A DNA stretch of 64,000 bases from Saururus chinensis. Lineage: Eukaryota > Streptophyta > Magnoliopsida > Piperales > Saururaceae. A program made the translations under genes and the position numbers. Location of the stretch: the NCBI GenBank assembly GCA_035235625.1, contig CP141145.1:23438563-23502562 (forward strand). The letters run 5' to 3'. Below the pieces are notes generated by a model, which was not told where the DNA came from, did not search any database, and saw nothing but the letters and a program-made list of their open reading frames with translations. Positions 47,461 to 59,759 of this stretch are shown in pieces (position 1 is the stretch's first letter; the number at the start of each line of letters is the position of its first letter).

Positions 47461-50181
47461 GGCCAGAGGTGGGGAGGATCGAGTTGCATGAGGACCACTC
47501 ATTTGCTAGCTAATTTGGTGACAAGGGGGAGGAGTCCGGGGTCAACGTCCATTGTACGTGATTAGGCATCATGGGCATGCAGTGTCTAGATTGATGAAGA
47601 CGTGGGGGAAATGTGGCGGGCGCCACAAGATTGAAAGGTTTCGGAGTTTTCAGCACTGTCTGCCTTGGAAGTTTGAATGGCCATCTTCGCGCCACAGCGC
47701 TTTGCAGAATTGTCCAGTCTCTTGCCTTTTTTTGCGATAGATTTGTTTTTGTCTTTCTATGGTTACCTACGAAAGCAAATGATGCACGACATGGTCTTTT
47801 TTTCATCTTGAAGTTGAGTTTCTCAAATCAAAAATAATAATCCAAAATTCCACTGTCGCCTTGGGAAGTTTGTGAGTGATCTGGCTTTAGTCGGCTCCTC
47901 TTCACCATCACCATCTCTGACTTCTAATATTGCACCATCCTTGTTTCCGACTGCGATCTATGACACTCATTGTGTTCTTTGTAATGGATGCATTGTCATA
48001 AAGATACTCATTGCATGAAAAAATTAACCTATGAAAGATGTTACTTGTATTTGGGTTCTCAAGGATAATTTTAGTAGTTAGTTTCCTAATTAGACACCTT
48101 AAAGGCAAATCGTATTCAGAGAGTGGTGGGAATGTCATATCCCAACCTCTAAAACTTAGCCTGCTTATTTATTGGTTTAAGTTAGCTTTATTATAACTTC
48201 TGATTAAGTAGTTGTAGGGTCCACTATGAGCCACCCCATGGCGATTAGGGTCAATATTATTTAAACTTCTATAATTTTTTATTAAGAAAGCAAGATTAAT
48301 TCCTAAACCTAATACTGTTTCTCCCTCACAATCTCTCTCCCTCTCTCGACCCCTCTTTGTTAGCCCTTGCCACCAACAAGAGCTTATCAGCCTCACTTCA
48401 TCTCATTTCTTCTCCAATCTCCATATTTCCCTCTTCCAACGGTGTGATTCTTAATGGGTTACACCACAAATAGTCAATAGCTTTATATTATAATATGGTA
48501 TATGTTCTATATATTAAATTTATTAATAAGTATTTTATATTAATTAAATTCAAGAGAAATTCGAAATTAATCACAACATATGTGATTAGAAATTAATTAC
48601 AATATGCGTTATAATATCCCTGATTATCCATTACAATATCTTTGTATTAGAATATATGTTTGAGGTGAATATGTTAATTTGTGAAACCCTTGACTTGATT
48701 GCCCATTGTTTTCTGGTACTTCAATTGTCAACAAGGTGGCATAATCAAGTTGATAGAAAACTCAAATGATCAAATTTAAATTTGTCATAAATTCTACATG
48801 TAATATGTTACATCATTGCATTAGTAAACACCCATACCCGAGAAATTAGAAAACTATTAAACAAAATAAAAATTTTAAGTGTACCGTATTATCTATTTCA
48901 CATATTCCTAAAAGCTCCCTTAGAAAGTTTATGTATTATAATAAATCATTGAATGATTTGTTATTAAATACATCCATCTATAATCCCTCATAAAACAGCT
49001 CATCTTTGGCAAGGAATAAGTCAATCGTACAGACATTTACTCAAAACATACCTTTTCAATTTTGCCTGCAATCGTGGAAGTGACCCACCAACCAACAGTG
49101 GATGTCAATATCTTGACCAAGAAAAATTGAAAGACCACCCACATCTAGCCCTAAGTGCATAAAAGTGATACGGTTTTGGCCATTGAAAAGCTCAAGGAGG
49201 AGTACATTATTGTACATATAATATCTAGGCAGGGCAATGGTGAGTTTACTATCGTTAACCCCATTGAATCATTACCCCAGTAATTAGTTATGGATGAGTG
49301 TGTCACCCCTGTTTTATATCCACCATCTGGATATCAATATACACGGACTATGGATATCTCAACTGCATCAAAGGGTGGTGAACTACTCATCCATTAGTTA
49401 TTTGTTGCCTGCAGTAGTCAAATGCCAGGAAGATTGAAATTCGACCTATGCAAGTGAGCCTGCACATGTCACGAAACATGCAAACATAATTGCATCAAAT
49501 TATGTGACGCATGATAAAAAATCAATAGTCAACATTTATATACATGTTTGACATTTCAAATATATATTCCCACTATCCTAAATTAATAGTTCTATTTGCT
49601 AAAAAAGTTTGTTCCATGTTACTACCTTCATTTCATTCAATTTAAGTAATTGGGGCACTTAAAAAAGAGTATCATAAGCCTATTTTCCCTTCCCTTACAT
49701 ATGAGTTTCACCATTCAATAACAACCACTATTTTTCCAAAAATAACTATTAATATGGGATGGATGGAGTACATGTTTGACATTTTTTTCACTTTGAAAGT
49801 ACTTTTAGTCCTTAACGCAGGTGACATGGCGACATGTTTTAGACCCCACAAGACAGCACAAAGGCGAGTCTTCCAACCTCTGAACCAGTCATTTGCTGGT
49901 TCACAATAGTCGGGCCAAATGACTGATACACATGGAGAAGGAAACGTGCAAAATTACAAACATTTCACCTAGCTCCATCAATAAAGTTGTATGAACAGTC
50001 CTCTTTAACACTAGACCAAGTTGTTTTTCTCTTACATTTCATGGAGGCTATATGAGGCTCCTCAGTCTAAGTCTCAAAAAAATTCCACGAAATTCCATAT
50101 TTTACCATCACTCTGTGTAAGTTTACTGGCAAGCAGTTGCAGGAATGAGCTACAATCCTTCCGAACAACATGTACATGATA
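47461..50181. other. Intergenic region between the two host genes
   Basis: This holds the aminotransferase promoter side and the LPXK 3' side. At 48132, TGTCATATCCCAACCTC looks like a gypsy LTR start, followed by about 300 bp of LTR-like sequence with a ctctctccctctctcg tract near 48340. Open frames near 47510-47840 on both strands overlap each other and show no motif. No further gene is supported. Confidence 0.4.
49566..49769. mobile_element. Stowaway-like MITE copy 4
   Basis: It starts attcccactatcctaaattaatag and ends gggatggatggagta. The interior matches copies 2 and 3: 'catttcattcaatttaagtaattggg', 'atcataagcctattttccctt', 'gagtttcaccattcaataa'. Confidence 0.68.
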
Positions 50182-50182
50182 C
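49990..50182 (-). other. Possible extra 3' exon of LPXK
   Basis: The LPXK stop codon at 50319-50317 is followed at once by a good donor (TGAG|GTAACAAG). An acceptor, CATCTGCAG|GTATC, lies at 50182. The segment after it is open on the minus strand for about 35 codons in one frame (YHVHVVRKDCSSFLQLLASK, then to FVEFF and stop). In the main transcript it would be 3' untranslated; with another upstream splice it could encode a different C-terminus. Only the splice-site patterns support it. Confidence 0.35.
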
Positions 50183-50316
50183 CTGCAGATGTTAACAGTA
50201 AATCAATAATCTGTTTCAAGCTGATGTTGTGTCGTTAATTTTTTAAGATTCAATTTGATATCCATTTTCGGTGGAAGATTGAAAATTTCCCAAATTTGAG
50301 TACAAGACTTGTTACC

Positions 50317-53300
50317 TCAGCAATTGATTATTTTTCTTTTCAACAACTTGTTGAAGTTATCCTCTGGCTGACCCTCAAAAGGAAGGATTTGCAGTGAGGA
50401 ACAAAGAACCAAAACTTCGTATCCATCCAGCAGTTTTAAGATACCTGGATCACGATAGTAGTCCTGGAAGAGTAAAGAAGACTGTAAATTCAAATAATTT
50501 TTCTATTAAGGTCTATCAGAGTCCTTGTAAGGCAGCTGCACCATAAAGGCTGAAGGCATGAATCATAGAGTGTCAAATATATTCCCATGGTGTAACAGTC
50601 ATGCAATTACGATGACTGTAACCATCAAATCAACAGTACTAAAAAGAAATTAGAAAATTCACGCTCCTTATAAGCCACAACAATGCCTACAAATGTGGCA
50701 TCTGTGATCTTCAAAACATAGGCCATTCAGAAGGAGCTTCCATAATAAAAACAGAAAGAGGGCCCAAATTAGTAATCCATTGGATAATTTGGTAAATAGA
50801 TAACATATTGATCATTGAAGGCAAGTACCTTTTCTGTCAGTACAACAATAGGCTTTAAACCAAATTTGTTATTTAACTTTGTGAGACTCTTGTTAATAGC
50901 TTTGATATCCTGTATAGACAAGGAACCATAGTTAGCTGCGGATGAATATGGCAGTTAGAAAAAGAACCGCACTTCAACTGAGATATCACTGATTTTGCAT
51001 AGGCATCCTGAACATAGGGGTCAGTTAATATTTCAATTTTCTTTTTTTGATAGGTAAAACACACGCACTCTCACACTCTTTTATGTTAATGGTATCGACC
51101 CTGGGGTCTCTCCCACAACGAGGAGAGATCCCACCAGTGTACCAAAGGCTGAATCAGCTTATCATTCCAATTTTACTGATATATATATAGTGGCAACTTA
51201 TGAGAGATAATAAGAAAAACAGTTCCGATAAGTAAATAATGATGAAAAAACTAACAAATTCCATTTCAAGCTTAAGCATCCACACATATTCTCAAATAAA
51301 AACACAATCCCCACTCACATACTCGAGGAGTAGCTAACAGAAGAAATAGGAACTTCTACCTTATCTTGAAAAAGGTGATGGTCGCCGAAGTCCAATCTAT
51401 CAACATGCAATGGTCCAATCTGGAGCAAATTACAATCTTAATACATGCTAAGGTTGCAGCTATACACTGAATGGCAATTAAGAAGCATGGCATCAAATCA
51501 TGAGTAGAAGCCAACATGAACAAAATTTTACTATTACATAGAACACTTCTCTGGTCATAGTTTCCTTTTCTAGTTTATACCCCCTCCCTCCCATATTAAT
51601 AGCTACATTTCGAAAAATAGTAGTTTCTATTGAATGGTGAAACCCACATCTAAGAGAAGCTTATAATACTCTTTTTTTAAGTACCCAACTATTTAAATTG
51701 AACAAAATGAAGCTATTAATATGGAACAAATTTTTTTGTTGAATGGAGCTATTAATTTAGGACAGAGGGAGTACTAACTTACATATCTAAGTAGCATACT
51801 TTATAGGTTCTTAATCGACCATTATAGTAAGATTTATGTATTAAAAAATGCTCCGATGTTGGGAGAGAAAATCCTAAGTAGCAAAAGATAGCACTGGCAA
51901 AAAGGTAGAATCATGCAATAGGGCCTTTCCTTCATCAATTGAGAATGTATTGTGCTTATAAACTCACTTAAAAGGAAAAAAACAAAGTGCGCTGGCCATT
52001 TGACAATCAATAGTAAGCAAGAACAGATGCATTGTGTTTTCTGTTGATATATATAGCCTGACAAACAAGGCCATGCATCATTACTATCATCATGGACTAT
52101 TATATTCAAGCTTCTTTAAGTAGCCAATACTTTCTGCTTTGCCCTTCCACCCTACAACAAGTGATAGCATCTCTTCCCTTTGATTGAAAATGCTGGTCGG
52201 TGTGCCCAGAGTTTGGACAGTGTTTCTTATGATTCACAGATATTTAGATATAATTTCTTTTGTCGTGGCCCACCAAATAATGGTTTCTAACCATCATTGT
52301 TTTAAAATATATTGTTAGCTGCAATGTTCTTTGAATTTTCCAAACCACATTATTCCTCCAGTAGAAATGGCATTCATCTCAAAAACTTCAGAAATACTCT
52401 CTAAATAACAAGAAAATAAATACCTTCTCAACCATTTGTATGAGGGAATCTGGAAAACCAATTGCAGACACACATAATACAACCATGTTGCGAAGAGCAC
52501 TTAAAGGCAGTGTACAATTTAATTTTTTTATTTCAAAGAAGTGTGATGGCCTGAGTCTGCTATAAAATATAGGAAGGTCTTCCTTAACTTCTGAAATTGT
52601 TGATTGAATTGCTTTAAGTTGTCTAGCGGACACCTGCAAGGAAATAAATAAGAGCATAGTTCACTAATCAGTTTTAATAACCACAAAAAGAAAAAAAAAC
52701 TTCAAAGAAATGCTGAAATATTATTTTCCATAATCCAGATGATCTCAACAAACTATACTGAGATAATGGTCACTGAGTCAATTAGAACAGACTTTTAAAA
52801 TTTTCCACACCAACACTACATTCTGTCAGTTGGAGTTAACTATACAATGGCATATATGTGAATATTAGTTACCAAATCAGCATGATGTATTACTGCAAAA
52901 TCTGCTCGTTTAAGTGCTGATATGGGCTCCCGCAAAGGACCTAGTGGAAGTAACCATTTGTTACCCCAAGGTGCCATACCATTAACCATCACAATTTCCA
53001 GGTCTCGATGCAAGCTCCAATGCTGCCTTCAAAAAATTAAAATATTCATTCCTGACTAATTATCATTAACATCTTTCAATAGGCTGTAGTCGCGAGTGGC
53101 AACTAAGCATCATAAAATATATTTATGAGTAACACTAGGACTAATTATGAATCCAACTTATTCAATAAATCAAAGGAATGACAGTGTATATAAAGAAAAA
53201 CACTACAAATGTAGGACATTGTGCACACGGCATGTGAATGTGTACAGGGTGAAGTATTAGCAGCAAACTAATATATGATGCCTACCTAGAGTTCTATGCC

Positions 53301-54340
53301 TTCATTGCTAAATGAACCATCTATAAGCCCCTATTATAGTAGTAAAACATGGAACAGAATCACTTCAACAATGTAATATACAACTCAGACCGAATGTCAC
53401 AGGTAACTGACGCGCTACAAATGAAATGAACAAGTTCAAACAAAATTCCTTTCACGTTTCCAAAATGTATGTTACGGAAAGTCACAACCTGCATTCCATC
53501 GTCTAGAATCACAGCATCAACAGTGCCATCATCAGAGTTGCCACCAATCTTCTGAATAAAGGAAGCAGCAACAGCAGCCCTGTTAGCCCCCACTCCAACC
53601 TTCACGGAAGTCTTCCCCAAATGCTCCTGCAGCATCCTGGCCTCATCTCCACCAGCATAACCCTGAGTTCATATTGTCAGAGATAAAAAAAATTCTGATC
53701 AACGTGTAAGAAAGAGCCACATTTTGTCCAAAGAGTTATGACAAGATCATACCCGAGTGAGAACAAGAGGCAAAATCCCAGCCTTGTGGAGTTCAAGTGC
53801 AATAAGCTCAACCATTGGAGTCTTCCCATTTCCACCCCAAGTTAAATTCCCCACGCTAATAACAGGAACTGGCAGTCTCCAACAGAGAAACAAAACTGGT
53901 GATTAATAAAAAAAAAGATAATTACAGCAACACCCACTTACCAACAAATACCAAAACTATCAAATAAAGTGACAGTAACACAAGCAAAAAATTCGATCAG
54001 AGAGAGACCCAGGTGACGAAAACGTGGAAATCGACTAACCTGTACAGTTGAACCCAACATGAAATGTAACCGGCAAAACAAATAAAGAAACATAATTTCA
54101 AGCAAAAGAACATATATCCAAATAGACCCATGAGGAAAAGGAGTGATGACGGAGGTTCTACCGATTCCGATGGAAGAAACCGATGGAGTAGAGCCTGCGA
54201 CGGACGAAGAGGGAGATGCTGTAGAGAGAGGAAGCCAGGGACAGGAGAGGCAGCAGAGAGAGACGAAGAGGGGAAAGTGAGAGGAACTTGTGGGTGTCTG
54301 TGTATGCGATTTGGGTCACAGCAGTTTTCAGTTTCTCCAT
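50317..54340 (-). CDS. LPXK: Tetraacyldisaccharide 4'-kinase, mitochondrial type
   Basis: LpxK phosphorylates the 4' position of tetraacyldisaccharide-1-phosphate to lipid IVA; plants keep a nuclear copy of this bacterial lipid A step whose product acts in mitochondria. Exons are 54340-54162, 53876-53753, 53662-53489, 53022-52873, 52633-52424, 51419-51360, 50909-50829 and 50463-50317, all GT-AG with frame kept: 1,125 nt, 374 aa (bacterial LpxK is about 330). A hydrophobic N-terminal stretch ([19 protein letters not shown]) suggests a membrane anchor. The P-loop [12 protein letters not shown] is at 69-80, DDGMQ-H at 155-160, IHHADL at 204-209, the catalytic-type DHH at 292-294, and TEK-D across exons 7 and 8. 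The start at 54340 gives MEKLKTAV, in line with the plant family. No break was found. Confidence 0.93.
51580..51771. mobile_element. Stowaway-like MITE copy 5, TA-flanked
   Basis: The 192-bp element is flanked by TA at 51578-51579 and 51772-51773. The left end is cccctccctcccatattaatag; the right end, reverse-complemented, is ctccctctgtcctaaattaata, so the terminal inverted repeat is clear. It lies in LPXK intron 5 (52423-51420). Confidence 0.82.
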
Positions 54341-55200
54341 TGAAAGGTGCGGGGTTTCGGAAATTGAAGGCAGGGTGAAAGAAGCATTTCATGTTAGAAC
54401 TTAGAACGCGTCTATATCCACCCCACCCATTTTACTTGTAAATTCATAAATTTACGAAGGGGTTTTTTAATTTAGGCATAGTGTAAAATTATTGGGGTGC
54501 ATATATATAGATATATTCTTTATGTTAATTTAAATTTAAAAATATTTTTATTACGTAATAAGAATAATTATTTCATATAAACAAAAATACCCTTCTCTCT
54601 TATCTTATCTGGTGACTCGTAAATTCTTCTCTTATGTAATAAAATGAGGTTTATTGTATCGTGAAATAGTAAACTTTTAGCGCCTTTACCAAAAATTGTA
54701 CTCCTTATACATCTATCTTATCAAACCATCCATAAGAATATCTCCTTACGCTACGCAGTGTATTTGCTTTTTTAATGTACCCATAACAAATCTTAGTAAT
54801 ATAATCATCTTCCAAATCCATCACACAAACCAGTTAGGGTCCTCACCTATATACATGTTTAACAATCATAAATACACAGCTAGCATAATTAGTACTCACA
54901 ATGCATACTATTAATATATCACAACACAAAGAAAATCCTACATACTAGTTGTGGTATAAACTACTTTCTCACTCTCGCCATGTACACAACCCATCACAAT
55001 TCCTATTCCTGTAAAGCACCTACATCCCAAGGATATTAGTATTGCTATGTATACCTAATAGAATAATTTAACAATAAATTTAGACAATATCTTGACGAGT
55101 GAAAATGATACAATCGGTTAGGGACCCAAGAGATTCATTTTTTTTATCTATGGACACTTTATAATAGATAAGGTTAACTCAATATATAATTGAATTTCTT
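54341..55200. other. LPXK upstream region
   Basis: This is AT-rich after about 54420. On the minus strand a tatatatatag stretch near 54500-54515 could be a TATA box, about 160 bp before the ATG. No other gene is recognisable. Confidence 0.4.
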
Positions 55201-57357
55201 AAACTAGTCTTGTCCATGAAAATATGGTTAAGGTCCTACAAGGGCTCATGGTCTAAGATTTTTAATTTTAACTCGGTTTAATTTTGATTTAATTGTGAGT
55301 TATTGTGTGATTTTGCTTAAATTTACCGGTTTGACTTGATTTTAGGGTTAAGTGTTAGTAATTATGGTTTTAATAAAGTTTTATTTCATTTTTATAAGTT
55401 TTAATATCAAACTTGATATGTCCTATTTTAGGGATTTTATGAAAAAAATTTATTAATTAAAGGTGTGGACCCAACCGTGGGCCACACATCCGCAAATGGA
55501 CAGCATGTGTCTCACATGACCCTAAACTTCAACTAATTTGTATTAATGAGTTTTGGATTGATTGAACTAGTTTTTAGCCCTAAAATATCCCTAATTAGCT
55601 ACTTAGGGTGTTATAGTTCATATTTACAGCCCAATAGTTTGTATACGTAACCCAATAACTTCCTACATAAAGAAAAATCTTCTCATTTCTCATTTGAAAA
55701 AGGGTTGTGTTAGGAGGCAAGGTAATTCCCTAACCCCATTACCCAAAGAGAAAAATCCGATTTAGGTAAATTTTTAGTCCTAATCTTCTGATTTTACTCT
55801 TAATCTCTCTTATCTTCACTTTTCCCCAAATTGATTCTTAATTTTTTCTATTAAAAATATTATTTTTAATCTCGATTTCAAATTCTAAATTGGTGGTTTT
55901 ATTTTTAATCAAAGGAGATAATAGATCTACTTATTTTTAAGGTTGTTTAAGCTTAATAGTCGATCTTAATTAAGTATTAACTAAAACTCTAGTTTTGGGA
56001 AAGGTTTCTTGAGGAGTAAAGCTTCATTTTCGATCCAAGACTTTTTAAAGGTAAGGGGATTTCATCTTATGTAGTTTTATGCATTAGATTTCATGTTTGA
56101 GAGGTTAAAGTGGGTTCTTGCTTATTTATGTGCTTTAATGGTGGATGATTAAAAGCATGTTGTTTATGATAATTTTTTTTTATGAATAAGCTTAAGAATG
56201 GTTAAATCTACCATGTTCTAGGATTGTATTTTGATATCATAAATTTTTAGGGTGATTTTAGAATTTTTTTAGTATATTTGGGTATTTTTTGTTTAATTTT
56301 TGAGAGGTTGAAGACAAACCAAAAATTGGCAAAAAGTGAACTGTTAAAAGTGTTTGAATGGCCCAACATGCGTTCAAACGACCTACCTGGCCAATCGAAT
56401 GGTCTAGCGTTCGAACAGCAAGACATCAATTTTTTCCATTTTTGTAAATTTTGGCTATTTAGTGTTCTTTTTTCCATAAATCTACTTCCTTATGATTAAA
56501 ATGAGTTAGTATTGCCTATGAATGCTACTATGATTGCATGAAGACCATCTTGTAATTTAGCTCAAGCATGATTTAGGCTATATTTGTTTAATTTTAGCAT
56601 GATATTATACTTGTCTTAAATTCATGTTTGATGACTACTTCATGATTTTTTGGTGATTATAGTATGTTTAACCGTGATGATGTATATATATACTTGTACG
56701 TGTTATATTAATTTTAGGTGAATCATGTTCCTATATTCTAGCTTAAGTATGGTGATGTTTAGACTTGTCTAAGTCTAGTATGATGTGATACTTGTCTTAA
56801 ATTCCTATTTTCGATGTTTTCATCGTATTTACTTCATGATTCTAGTAGGGTTGGACTATGAGAAAATTATGAATATTTGCTTATACAACCTTGATTGTAG
56901 CTTGTTCATGTTGCACATGTCTTAGCTTTGGTTTGAACACTACCACTTATGTACACACTTGTGTAGAGGTTTATGACGGTATTGGACTCAAATGAATCAT
57001 GTTTCATGCACATGTGGACTGATTTGAGCATATTACTTATATTTGGACTCGTTGGGCATTTGCTCACGTATGTATCATGTGGCATGCACCATGAAAATGA
57101 TTTATGAATAAGGATTAATCGTGATTATCCATGATTGATCGATTGGATGAAATTGGATAGCATTGGATGTCGAATTAAATTGTGCTAAGGCTTATCGAAT
57201 CAGTTTTAAGTCCAAAAGGACATGATTTCATTTTGAGTTCCTTTGAGAACATGGTGCCTCCCCAGGTTGAGATGAGCTAATTGCGGTGTGAGTTATTTAT
57301 TAAGTTATTTGGACCCTGAGAATCCAGTATGGTATATCTGTGTGCACCGGTTTACCA

Positions 57358-57640
57358 TGTGCTCTAGTTTTCCATTGTAGAGTTCGGACTCTCCCATGCA
57401 AGAGATTGTGCTTAGTGAAGTACACTACTCTAGTTTTCCTTTATAGAATTCGAACATTCCCCACAAGGTTTGTCCTTGGTGGCAAACTGCTCTAGTTTTC
57501 CTTTGTGGAATTCGGGCCTACCTTTCTAAGGATTGTCCTTGATGAGCATAGAGTACCTTCCCAGTTAGGGAACCTACCCAATGCTCTAATTTTTCTTCAT
57601 AAAATTTGGACCTTCCCAGCAAGGGATTGTCCTTGGCAAG
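57358..57640. repeat. About 80-bp tandem repeat, four units
   Basis: Each unit has 'tgctctagttttcc.ttgta.aattcgga' followed by 'cttccc.gcaagg.attgtccttggtgagca'. Four diverged units can be counted between the first 'gctctagttttccattg' and the last 'gctctaatttttcttcat'. Confidence 0.75.
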
Positions 57641-58007
57641 CAATTTAATTATTTTTCTCAATTGTGAGTCATTCACCATTGATTATTGCATGTATATGGA
57701 AGATAACACTAATTTACACAAGTTGTGTAGGAAGAATAAAGCTTAATTTACACATGTGATTATGGTATAAATTAGCATGATAAGCAAGATGATGTGTTTA
57801 AGATACTTAATTTGCAGGGTGAATGTTTTCATTGAGAAATAAATATACATGATATGTCTAGGTTGAGAAATGATTAATGCAGGATGTGATTATGATAATG
57901 AATTTTACATGTTTACACATGAGGTGCATATGTTTTATGAGTTATATTTAAACTCATGATGTGCATGAGGCATGAGTATGTGATGATGAGATTATATGGG
58001 TTATAGC

Positions 58008-58833
58008 CATAGAAGGTAGTATCTATACGGATAATAGTATCAATGATCATGGATATGGGTATGCGCCGATGATACGCTTGGTACGTGCCAAAATAGGCAT
58101 GAATCCTTTGATAAACAAAAAAAATATTAAAACTAATAATATATTATTATAATACCTCTTTTAGAGCATAATAAGATCATAGAAGGCCGTATCAACTGAT
58201 ACAAGTGTTTTAAAATTAGTTTATTTTAGAACCATGCATGATTACTCTCTCTGTCTCATACAAACTATTACTCCATATGTCCCAACTATTACTCCATATG
58301 TCCCATATTAAGTGCTATAAAATTAGTTTATTTTAGAACCGAATAAGATGCTTAATATAAGTTACACAAATATTAAAGAGAAACTCATACGTTAAATGTT
58401 TAAGTAAATGCATAATTGTGGAACACTATATTTAAAAAAATAATTATATAAATTATATGAACCCACTTATATTAATCTCATATAATTTTTTTAAAATATA
58501 ATAAGAACATTATCATCTTTAAATTTTTGAAGAAGTTGGGTATGAATTGTGTTTTTGTTTTTAAGAAAAAAAATTAAATTTTTAAAAAAATAAGTAAAAT
58601 TATTTTTTACTTAAACTTTTGAAGAAGTTGGGTATGAATTGCGTTTTTGTTTTTAAGAAAAAAAATTAAAAATATTTAAATTCTTTTCAGAAAATTTTTT
58701 TTTAAAAAAATATATTTAAGTATAGATACATATCAGCCATATCAATACGATACTGCTGTTATGTATCAATATTTTCAATAGGGGGCGTATCGCCCCCTGT
58801 ACCGTATCGGTGTAGGCCGATACGACTTTCCAT
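58008..58833. mobile_element. Mutator-like MITE with 9-bp duplication
   Basis: GGTTATAGC stands at 57999-58007 and 58834-58842, the 9-bp duplication typical of Mutator-like elements. The left end is CATAGAAGGTAGTATC; the right end, reverse-complemented, is ATGGAAAGTCGTATC, a short imperfect inverted repeat. The 826-bp interior has GTATCGGCCGATAC-like palindromes near both ends, a duplicated block (aagaagttgggtatgaattg at about 58528 and 58622), and a Stowaway-like end near 58248-58315. No coding capacity. Confidence 0.75.
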
Positions 58834-58842
58834 GGTTATAGC

Positions 58843-59120
58843 ATGATATGCAGGTAGTATGGCTATGTGATGATGAGATATGTTATATATAGCATGATAT
58901 GCAAGTAACATGAGTATGTAATGATGAGACAATATAGGTTATAACATGATATGTAGGTAGCATGACTATGTGATGATGAAATATGTCCTATAGCATGATA
59001 TATAGGTAGCATGAAAATGTGTTGATGAGATATAATACACATAGCATGATATGCAAGTGGCATAAAGATGTGTTGATGAGATATTTTATAGATAACATGA
59101 TATGCATGTGACATAAGTAG
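58843..59120. repeat. About 60-bp tandem repeat, five units
   Basis: The unit is 'tatagcatgatatgcaggtagcatgactatgtgatgatgagatatg'. One more unit lies left of the Mutator-like MITE (57950-58007), so the MITE landed inside the array. Confidence 0.8.
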
Positions 59121-59759
59121 ATGCTTATGGGTTGTAAATTATGATGTGAATGCATAGGTTTATATGGGTATTCCATGATGAATGGGCATTGTGATTGATT
59201 ATGTGATGAGTATTATGTGATTATGCATGTGTTGTCATTTTGGATTTACTTTTTATATTAAAACCCTTGCTGAGCTTGTGGCTCAACCCTCTTTGTTTGT
59301 GTTTTGTTTTAGGGCTACATGTTATGCCATATAGGTTGTTCCGATGGGCTCTTTATGGAGCATGTGGTTGGCGATGATCTTTATGAGGGGATGTATGGAG
59401 AGATTATGGGTTTTATGATAGCTTTGATAGCATGTTATATTGAGATCTTTATATACTTGATTATACATTACACTTTTTTTTAGCCAATGTATTAGCCATT
59501 GTGGGCTTAGACTTATACTTTAGCCATGTGTGAGCTATTTATGACTAAGTATGTGGGTATGTTTGTGGACTAATGCTTAATTAGTAGTCTTTTATTGCTC
59601 ATTTTGCTTTTATACAAAAGTATACTTGTGTAACTCTGTAGTGTTTGACCCAAAGATGAGTTAAGTCGTTTGCAATCCAATAATACTTCGTTGCGCCACA
59701 TGCCGCTGGACTAGGTTCGGCTTGGGGGTGGTGTGCGCTGGGCCATAACACATGGACCC

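Larger units (their letters stand above)
55230..59750 (+). repeat. Old gypsy-type LTR region with internal tandem repeats
   Basis: The composition and order resemble long plant gypsy LTRs: gggccacacatc stretch, aaaggtaagggg at 56047 (a leader/intron-like junction as in the Gypsy-A LTRs), an about 80-bp tandem array (57358-57640), an about 60-bp array (58845-59115), 'gctgagcttgtggctcaaccctctttg' near 59271, and a right end 'cggcttgggggtggtgtgcgctggg' near 59728. No gag, pol or clear end repeats are seen, so exact limits are unknown. A Mutator-like MITE is inserted at 58008. Confidence 0.4.

Noticed and set aside
47117-47502. Alternative frames overlapping aminotransferase exon 1
   Set aside because: The minus-strand frame at 47062-47363 encodes the conserved exon and joins exactly to exon 2; the others are shadows.
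58843-59120. Possible CRISPR-like array
   Set aside because: Adjacent diverged tandem units with no constant repeat plus variable spacer; the host is a plant.
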